From positions 1 to 18,081 of the forward strand of contig JAFOFS010000028.1 in assembly GCA_017387165.1 (NCBI GenBank): a DNA stretch of 18,081 nucleotides. The letters are read 5' to 3'. The notes under the pieces were generated by a model, which was not told the origin of the DNA, searched no databases, and saw only the letters and a list, made by a program, of their open reading frames with translations. Of this stretch, positions 13,233-18,081 are shown one piece after another (within the stretch, counting starts at the first letter, position 1; every line of letters begins with the position of its first letter). The translations under genes and the position numbers were made by a program. This stretch comes from Clostridia bacterium. Its GTDB lineage: Bacteria; Bacillota; Clostridia; Oscillospirales; Acutalibacteraceae.

Positions 13233-14996
13233 ATGCCCCGTGAATCCATCGTACGCCTGCGCGACGTGATGCGCCGCGAAGGTCTGGACGCGGTTTTGGT
13301 GGTAACCGACGATTTCCACGGCTCGGAATACGTCGGGGAATATTTCCGCGAGCGTGCCTATCTCACCGGCTTTACCGGCTCGGCAGGCACGGCGGTGGTC
13401 ACCGCCGACGAGGCGCTGCTGTGGACCGACGGTCGCTATTTTCTGCAGGCAGCAGAGCAGCTGGCAGACAGCGGCATCACGCTGATGAAAAGCGGCGAGC
13501 CGCAGGTACCCACCCCGACAGCGTGGCTGCTGGAGCATCTGAAAGAGGGGCAGGTTTTGGGATTTGACGGGCGCACCGTCGCTGCTTCGTTTGCGGAAAC
13601 GCTGGGCGACGCCCTCCGTCACCGCGGCGGACGCCTTCGCGCAGATGTCGATCCGGTCGGCGAGATCTGGGAAGATCGGCCGCCGCTGTCGGCGCAGCCT
13701 GCCTGCCTGCTGGATACCGATCTCGTCGGCGTCAGCCGCGAGCAAAAGCTCGCCGACCTGCGCAACGAACTGGAACAAGCGGAAGCGGATTGCCTGCTGG
13801 TGACCTCGCTGGACGATATTATGTGGCTGCTCAACATCCGCGGTGCGGATATCCCCTGCAACCCCGTCCTGCTGTCCTACCTCTATGTAGACAGCGGCCA
13901 GTGCTGGCTGTTCTGCAACGAAAACGCCTTCGGCGAACTGGATCGCATCGTTTTGCAGACCGCCGGAGTGACCCTTGCGCCGTACGAGCAAATTTACCAA
14001 ATTGTACCCCAGCTTACCGATCTGACCATTTGGCTGGATCCCCATAAAACCAATTTTGCCTTGACCTCGCTGCTGCCGCGTTCGGCCAAGCGGCTGGAGC
14101 GCCCCAACCCCATCACCGCCCGCAAAGCGGTGAAAAACGAGGTGGAGATCGCCCATTCGTTTCGGGCGCATCAAGCCGACGGCGTGGCGGTCACCCGCTT
14201 CATCCGCTGGCTGAAAACCGCCGCCGTGGCTGAAAATGCCACCGAACTGACCGCCGCCGAGCGGCTGGAACAGTTCCGCCGCGAACACGCGGATTACGCC
14301 GAGCCGAGTTTTGAGTCCATCGTCGCCTACGGCGATCACGGCGCCATCGTGCATTATTCCGCGACCGCCGAAAGCGACCGCCCGTTGCAGGCCGAAGGCT
14401 TCGTGCTGTGCGACGTGGGCGGTCAGTACCGCGGCGGTACCACCGATACCACCCGCACCGTCTCGCTCGGCACGCTGACCAAGCAGCAAAAAGCCGACTA
14501 TACCGACGTACTGCGCGGTCACCTGCGCCTGATGGCGGTCAAATTCCGCAGCGGTATGAACGGTTCTCAACTGGATATTTTGGCGCGTCAGCCGCTGTGG
14601 GATCGGGGACTGGATTATAACCACGGCACCGGTCACGGCGTCGGGTATATGCTCAACGTGCACGAAGGCCCCAACGGTTTCCGCTGGAAAGGCGAATGCG
14701 CCGTGTTCGAAGCGGGTATGATAACCTCCGACGAGCCGGGATTGTATCGGGCGGGCGAATACGGCATCCGCATCGAAAATCTCCTGCTTTGTGAAAACGC
14801 GGCGACCGACGGCTTTCTGTGCTTCCGCTCGCTGACGCCGGTGCCGTACGATCGGGAGGCCATCCTTCCCGAGCGGTTGACCGGCGACGAACGCGAAACG
14901 CTGAACGGCTACCACCAATGGGTGTACGATACGCTTGCCCCCTCCCTCTCGGAGGAGGAGCGCGTATGGCTGCAGGAAGCAACGGTCGCTCTGTAA
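13233..14996 (+). CDS. Xaa-Pro aminopeptidase (aminopeptidase P, M24 family)
   Basis: A 587-residue cytoplasmic metallopeptidase that releases an N-terminal residue preceding proline. It has the three-part layout of long aminopeptidases P: two creatinase-like N-terminal domains (residues 1-150 and 155-300) and a C-terminal pita-bread catalytic domain. The five metal ligands are visible: Asp394 and Asp405 in CDVGGQYRGGTTDTTRT, His468 in HGTGHGVGY, Glu501 in SDEPGLY and Glu515 in GIRIENLLL. ATG 13233 follows AAGGAGGG and lies 15 bases after the rpiB stop. No signal peptide is visible. Its presence with rpiB has no obvious metabolic link and probably reflects operon packing. Confidence 0.93.
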   Translation: MPRESIVRLRDVMRREGLDAVLVVTDDFHGSEYVGEYFRERAYLTGFTGSAGTAVVTADEALLWTDGRYFLQAAEQLADSGITLMKSGEPQVPTPTAWLLEHLKEGQVLGFDGRTVAASFAETLGDALRHRGGRLRADVDPVGEIWEDRPPLSAQPACLLDTDLVGVSREQKLADLRNELEQAEADCLLVTSLDDIMWLLNIRGADIPCNPVLLSYLYVDSGQCWLFCNENAFGELDRIVLQTAGVTLAPYEQIYQIVPQLTDLTIWLDPHKTNFALTSLLPRSAKRLERPNPITARKAVKNEVEIAHSFRAHQADGVAVTRFIRWLKTAAVAENATELTAAERLEQFRREHADYAEPSFESIVAYGDHGAIVHYSATAESDRPLQAEGFVLCDVGGQYRGGTTDTTRTVSLGTLTKQQKADYTDVLRGHLRLMAVKFRSGMNGSQLDILARQPLWDRGLDYNHGTGHGVGYMLNVHEGPNGFRWKGECAVFEAGMITSDEPGLYRAGEYGIRIENLLLCENAATDGFLCFRSLTPVPYDREAILPERLTGDERETLNGYHQWVYDTLAPSLSEEERVWLQEATVAL

Positions 14997-15008
14997 CGGG
15001 GGGAGTTT

Positions 15009-15254
15009 ATGGTAAACGAAGTGATCACTCTGCGGGAGGATCTGGATCTGGTGTGCGTGGATCAGCTGGTCAAAGAGTTGCGTCCGTTCGCCAAAACGCA
15101 GGTCACGGTGACTCGCCGCGGCTACGACGTGGACGGACACAACGCCCTCCGCTTGACCGAGCTGGGCGCCAGATCGGGGGATACTCTGACGGTCACCTGC
15201 CGCGGTCGCGACGAGGCGAAATGCCTGGCGGCAGCAATCTCGATTTTGCGATAA
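15009..15254 (+). CDS. HPr-like domain protein lacking phosphorylation sites
   Basis: An 81-residue protein that aligns without gaps to the start of Bacillus HPr and follows its pattern to the end, including LGARSGDTLTVTCRGRDE, which corresponds to the LGxxxGxxxxxxxxGxDE stretch of HPr. At position 15, where HPr has the phospho-accepting His, it has Val; at position 17, where HPr has Arg, it has Val; at position 46, the regulatory Ser, it has Ala. It should therefore not carry phosphate in the sugar phosphotransferase system. It may instead be a binding or regulatory protein using the HPr fold. ATG 15009 has a GGGGGGAG ribosome site. It is the last gene of the rpiB-pepP operon. No clear terminator hairpin follows. 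Confidence 0.75.
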   Translation: MVNEVITLREDLDLVCVDQLVKELRPFAKTQVTVTRRGYDVDGHNALRLTELGARSGDTLTVTCRGRDEAKCLAAAISILR

Positions 15255-15271
15255 TTTTTTTGAAAAAAGTA

Positions 15272-15300
15272 TTGACTTTTCGGGACGGATATGGTACAGT
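15272..15300 (+). promoter_or_regulatory. Promoter of the tRNA-Ala gene
   Basis: TTGACT (15272-15277), a 17-base spacer ending in TGG (extended -10), then TACAGT (15295-15300). The predicted start near 15307 gives a leader of about 70 nt before the tRNA. Confidence 0.7.
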
Positions 15301-15314
15301 AATATCCGTTCCCG
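15281..15314 (+). repeat. Dyad centred on the -10 box of the tRNA promoter
   Basis: CGGGACGGATAT (15281-15292) and ATATCCGTTCCCG (15302-15314) are inverted copies with one extra base in the right arm. The centre (9 bases) holds the -10 box. As the left arm is not transcribed, this fits a protein-binding operator better than an RNA hairpin. Confidence 0.6.
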
Positions 15315-15355
15315 AACACATGGGGTGTAGGCCCCACTTCATAATTTCATAAATA

Positions 15356-15479
<124 letters not shown>

Positions 15480-15480
15480 G

Positions 15481-15507
15481 CCCGCTCAAATTGAGTGGGT
15501 ATTTTTT
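15481..15507 (+). terminator. Second terminator after tRNA-Ala
   Basis: CCCGCTC (15481-15487) pairs with GAGTGGG (15493-15499) with one G-T pair around loop AAATT, followed by a T-rich run. Confidence 0.75.
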
Positions 15508-15520
15508 GTATGCGTATGCG

Positions 15521-15549
15521 TTGAAATGATTTTTCATTTATGGTATAAT
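15521..15549 (+). promoter_or_regulatory. Promoter of the orphan 175-residue protein gene
   Basis: TTGAAA (15521-15526), a 17-base spacer ending in TGG (extended -10), then TATAAT (15544-15549). A near-perfect dyad ATCATCAC / GTGGTGAT (15550-15557 and 15561-15568) sits on the predicted start of transcription and includes the ribosome site. Confidence 0.8.
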
Positions 15550-15571
15550 ATCATCACAAGGTGGTGATACA

Positions 15572-16099
15572 ATGAATCGCGAAGAAGCATATTATCATAA
15601 ACTCTTACTGATGAACGGAATTGATGATGCCTTTGATAGTTGGTTGGATTCTTATCTGAAAACCGAAGATCCGTTAAGCGACATTGTATTGAACTTATCG
15701 ACCTGTGGCTCTAATACAAATCAAATCATTTCCTATTTACATAATTATTGTTTAGAGCAGTCCTTTGACGAAAAAGTTGTTTGCGACAAGTTGCGCTCTT
15801 TCATGAAAGAAGCCTACGATAAAGAACTCTACACCTTGGAAGAGTTATGCGCCTTGATGTATAAGTTGGCACTTGCCCATGGTGACCCCGGAGATTTTGA
15901 AATGGCCATCTGGGGAGATATGTTTTATCTTGATTATTATTTTTCGTTGGCTAACGATGGCTTGATTGACAAAGAAAAAATTGAGCAAGCCGCCCTTTTA
16001 TATCTCAACGAAGGTACTCCCATCAATTATGATAATATGTGGAACTTTGTAAAAAAGCCGTCCATTCTTGAAAAAATCAAAAGTTGGTTTAACAAATGA
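15572..16099 (+). CDS. Orphan protein of unknown function, AT-rich
   Basis: A 175-residue acidic, probably all-helical soluble protein that I do not recognise. Notable segments are YHKLLLMNGIDDAFDSWLDSYL at the start, a Glu/Leu-rich middle (YTLEELCALMYKLALAHGD), DMFYLDYYFSLANDGLIDKE, and a C-terminal basic helix ILEKIKSWFNK. The start ATG 15572 has the strong site AAGGTGGTGAT (15558-15568). Base composition is clearly more AT-rich than in all genes before the tRNA, and it has its own promoter and terminator, so it is a self-contained unit probably gained by transfer. The size, acidity and helical make-up recall polymorphic-toxin immunity proteins, but no toxin gene is present, so this is only a suggestion. 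Confidence 0.85.
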   Translation: MNREEAYYHKLLLMNGIDDAFDSWLDSYLKTEDPLSDIVLNLSTCGSNTNQIISYLHNYCLEQSFDEKVVCDKLRSFMKEAYDKELYTLEELCALMYKLALAHGDPGDFEMAIWGDMFYLDYYFSLANDGLIDKEKIEQAALLYLNEGTPINYDNMWNFVKKPSILEKIKSWFNK

Positions 16100-16110
16100 T
16101 AAGTGGAATC

Positions 16111-16148
16111 GCCGAGCAGAGCGCAATTCACGCTCTGCTCGGCTTTTT
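16111..16148 (+). terminator. Intrinsic terminator after the orphan gene
   Basis: The perfect 13-bp stem GCCGAGCAGAGCG / CGCTCTGCTCGGC (16111-16123 and 16131-16143) has loop CAATTCA and five T. Confidence 0.95.
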
Positions 16149-16151
16149 CCA

Positions 16152-16180
16152 TTGACTTTTCTCACATTCATCGTTATAAT
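16152..16180 (+). promoter_or_regulatory. Promoter of the glycosidase-like gene
   Basis: TTGACT (16152-16157), a 17-base spacer, then a perfect TATAAT (16175-16180). Expected transcription start is near 16187, giving a leader of about 225 nt before the ATG at 16412. Confidence 0.82.
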
Positions 16181-16186
16181 AAAGAA

Positions 16187-16285
16187 AAATACGTCACCGG
16201 AGGCTGTGCGCCGTAACGCCGAAAAGCCGGATTGGGTGTCCGAGTGAGCTCGGGTTATTGTGCACACAATAGCCCGAGCTTTTTC
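16187..16285 (+). promoter_or_regulatory. Structured leader with terminator (possible riboswitch or attenuator)
   Basis: About 100 nt between promoter and terminator. The terminator pairs AGCTCGGGTTATTG (16247-16260) with CAATAGCCCGAGCT (16267-16280) around TGCACA, then a T run. Upstream, CCGAG (16240-16244) can pair with CTCGG (16249-16253), which uses the terminator's left arm, and CGGA (16198-16201 or 16228-16231) can pair with TCCG (16239-16242). Such mutually exclusive pairings are what a terminator/antiterminator switch needs. The GC-rich segment 16196-16230 did not match any riboswitch consensus that I know. A free-standing small RNA is the alternative. Confidence 0.6.
16247..16285 (+). 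terminator. Leader terminator before the glycosidase-like gene
   Basis: A 14-bp stem with one G-T pair, a six-base loop and TTTTT on the plus strand. It lies 125 bases before the start codon, in the same transcription unit as the upstream promoter. Confidence 0.88.
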
Positions 16286-16335
16286 TTAAAAATCGCCACG
16301 CCGGAAACACACAGGGAATTATTCCGCCGGGTGAG

Positions 16336-16347
16336 GGTCAATTGACC
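16336..16347 (+). repeat. Palindrome in the leader of the glycosidase-like gene
   Basis: GGTCAATTGACC is a perfect 12-bp palindrome between the leader terminator and the ribosome site, followed by a small hairpin GTGC/GCAC (16348-16364). It could be an operator or part of the leader fold. Nothing else is evident in 16286-16396. Confidence 0.4.
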
Positions 16348-16411
16348 GTGCTTGCGGAGGGCACGCAGGGCTATACGCTAATACAATAAAAATACCGGAG
16401 GGGGAAGAATT

Positions 16412-18081
16412 ATGAATACGCCAGCACCGATTGCAAGAATACAACAAATCATTGGTATGCCGGAACATCCTTGCGAAGCCATTGTTCGCAATGGTGCCAT
16501 TATTTGCCCGTACGAGGAAATGGAAATACAATATTTTCCCGAGGATGCGGGGTTATATCTTATTACAAAAATCGGTGATTCTGCTGAATTGTTCGGCGGG
16601 TACGGTGCGCGAGCCACCGCTTCGTTGTACAAAGGATATTTGCCGGTTGTGACACACAAAACACAACAGCAGGGCTGCGACCTGGAACAGACGGTTTTTG
16701 CCTGCTTGTTAGATGGGCACACGGTTATTGACGGGAAAGAACCGCTGATTTGTATGGTACGGTTAAATGTGCGCAACACCAGCACCACGGATGCGGTGCG
16801 GTTGCCTGTTTCTATCGTGCTTGGAAACTGCATTCGCAAAGTGAATGAAGATAATCCGGCGGAAGTGGCATACAATGTCGACTTTTTGAAGCGTGATACC
16901 GGTTTTGCAAATCTGACGGAAGATGGTCGGTTGGAACCGTATCCGTATGAGTTGTATGCAGAAAACAATCTGCTTATCGCGCGTGATCGCGGTGTTGTTT
17001 TTGCACCGTCGACTGAAAACGGCGGCGAGCCGACGCGGGATGAAGAGGGTCACATAAACGGATGGCGGTTTGATGTGCAATTGGCGCCCGGTGAATGCAA
17101 GCAGATCACCTACCGCTTGCCGTATCTGCCGTTGGATATCAACCGTGCCGCAGCGTTGCGGTCGCTGGATTTTGATCACAAGCTTGCAGAGGCAGTCAAC
17201 GTTTGGGATACACTGTTGGATGCCGGAGCGCAGTTTTCGGTACCCGGTACCGATATTGGTGATCTGTGGCGTGCACAGACGGCCAAGACCTTCATTATGG
17301 TGGACAAGCAAAACAAAGGCAGCGCGGAACTGTACGGCGGCGAAATGTACCGTGAATGGGCGGGGACGTACCCGGATAAGCTGCTGTATTATACGCATCT
17401 TTCGCCCTCGTTGTATGAGTTTATTTGGGCGCAAGAGGCTGCATATTGGGTCATGGGCATGCTGGACATGCAGGGCTATCATCGCGAGGTGGAACGCTAT
17501 TTTGAGGTGTTTTTTGAACTGCAAGGTGTGGGAACGCCGGGCGTACAGGACACTTCTTTGTTGCCGGATCCGGCGGTTGCCGCGTCCTTTATGGGGACGA
17601 CCCCTCACAGTTGGCTCAATAGCTGCGGTGGTGTGCTGTCGGCGATTGCCAGACACTATTTGTTGACAAAGAATAAAGAGTGGATTTTGGAACACAAGGA
17701 TTCCATTCTTTCGGCATGCCGTTGGATCAAGGACCTTCGTGCTACCACCAAGCACGAAAGCTATGGGACCGGTTACGGTATTTTGCCGGCCGGTCAAAGT
17801 ACCGATGCCACCTTTTCGTCCGATCATCTGCAATGGTATTATTCGGATCTGGGTACGCTGATCGGTTTGCGGGAAATGCTGCCTGTTTTGAAGGAGTGCG
17901 GCTTTGCGGAATACGAGGAATATAAAGACGAGGTGGCGGATTATGAACTGTGCTTCTTGAAATCCATCGACGGATCGATTCGTGATCTGGAGGATTTTGA
18001 AGAGGACATCTCCCGCTACGATTTCTCGGATTATAAATATGCGGCCGCTTTAAAGAGCTCTTTGATTACCGAGTTTGACGA
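16412..18081 (+). CDS. (Alpha/alpha)6-barrel glycosidase-like protein, 3' truncated
   Basis: The frame is open from ATG 16412 to the right edge (about 556 codons), so the C-terminus is missing. GGAGGGGG (16397-16404) gives a strong ribosome site. No signal peptide is visible, so it is probably cytoplasmic. The first 240 residues look like a beta-rich domain (IVRNGAIICPYEEMEIQYF, VRLNVRNTSTTDAVRLPVSIV, WRFDVQLAPGECKQITYRLP). From about residue 245 the chain is helical, with the repeated aromatic pattern of six-hairpin glycosidases: YEFIWAQEAAYWVMGMLDMQG, HSWLNSCGGVLSAIARHYLLTKNKEWI and HLQWYYSDLGTLIGLREML. This resembles large glycoside hydrolases such as the GH63/GH78 types, but the family and catalytic acids are not assigned. 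Its GC content is lower than that of genes before the tRNA. The terminator-bearing leader suggests regulated expression. Confidence 0.72.
   Translation, partial: MNTPAPIARIQQIIGMPEHPCEAIVRNGAIICPYEEMEIQYFPEDAGLYLITKIGDSAELFGGYGARATASLYKGYLPVVTHKTQQQGCDLEQTVFACLLDGHTVIDGKEPLICMVRLNVRNTSTTDAVRLPVSIVLGNCIRKVNEDNPAEVAYNVDFLKRDTGFANLTEDGRLEPYPYELYAENNLLIARDRGVVFAPSTENGGEPTRDEEGHINGWRFDVQLAPGECKQITYRLPYLPLDINRAAALRSLDFDHKLAEAVNVWDTLLDAGAQFSVPGTDIGDLWRAQTAKTFIMVDKQNKGSAELYGGEMYREWAGTYPDKLLYYTHLSPSLYEFIWAQEAAYWVMGMLDMQGYHREVERYFEVFFELQGVGTPGVQDTSLLPDPAVAASFMGTTPHSWLNSCGGVLSAIARHYLLTKNKEWILEHKDSILSACRWIKDLRATTKHESYGTGYGILPAGQSTDATFSSDHLQWYYSDLGTLIGLREMLPVLKECGFAEYEEYKDEVADYELCFLKSIDGSIRDLEDFEEDISRYDFSDYKYAAALKSSLITEFD

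Noticed and set aside
12600..15140. A long open frame of 846 codons on the minus strand.
   Set aside because: It lies opposite rpiB, pepP-like and HPr-like genes, which have clear family motifs and ribosome sites; its composition is that of an antisense shadow in GC-rich DNA.
16187..16285. Known riboswitches (TPP, cobalamin, SAM, cyclic-di-GMP, guanidine-III, fluoride) in the glycosidase leader.
   Set aside because: Only short chance matches such as GTGCGCCGTA for guanidine-III; the partner strand and conserved cores are missing.
16201..16380. A group II intron remnant, suggested by GTGCGCC and GGGTGTCCG-like stretches.
   Set aside because: The elements are not in intron order, no domain V hairpin or reverse transcriptase is present, and the promoter-leader-terminator layout explains the segment better.

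Overview
The window looks like the chromosome of a GC-rich Bacillota, probably class Clostridia. Strong Shine-Dalgarno sites, many hairpin-plus-T-run terminators, a PdaB-like polysaccharide deacetylase, a RecU-type resolvase, a DUF6512-like membrane protein and a class II aldolase all fit that group. No ribosomal marker is present, so the assignment is an inference.

Layout. (1) Positions 1-2745: the end of a sugar-phosphate operon with a NagB-like sugar-phosphate isomerase/deaminase (5' truncated), a PfkB kinase and a class II ketose-bisphosphate aldolase, closed by a terminator. (2) 2820-4923: a membrane-anchored polysaccharide deacetylase, a helix-turn-helix membrane protein with its own promoter, and a RecU-like Holliday junction resolvase. 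(3) 4929-12083: a divergent cassette bracketed by terminators. On the minus strand are a ClpP-type serine protease, a soluble VirD4/TraG-like ATPase and two unknown proteins, with overlapping or closely packed reading frames. On the plus strand is a 1030-residue protein carrying the DxDGD catalytic motif and surrounding signature of two-barrel RNA polymerases (eukaryotic-type RdRP/QDE-1, YonO, RNAP beta-prime), overlapping a 314-residue unknown protein. The two operons fire from back-to-back promoters whose -35 boxes are 4 bp apart, so they are probably one system. The ClpP transcript has a ~250-nt leader with two intrinsic terminators in a row. (4) 12134-15254: a DUF6512-like membrane protein, then rpiB, an M24 aminopeptidase P and a HPr-like protein that has lost both phosphorylation sites. 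(5) 15272-18081: a tRNA-Ala(GGC) gene enclosed in a perfect 15-bp inverted repeat, then an AT-richer stretch with an orphan 175-residue protein and a structured, terminator-containing leader in front of a long (alpha/alpha)6-barrel glycosidase-like gene that runs off the window.

The best candidate for an undescribed system is region 3: an RdRP-like polymerase, ClpP protease and VirD4-like ATPase under a shared control region, with no relaxase, mating-pair, capsid, integrase or transposase gene beside them. What it does (defence, RNA amplification, stress response or a domesticated element) cannot be told from sequence alone.
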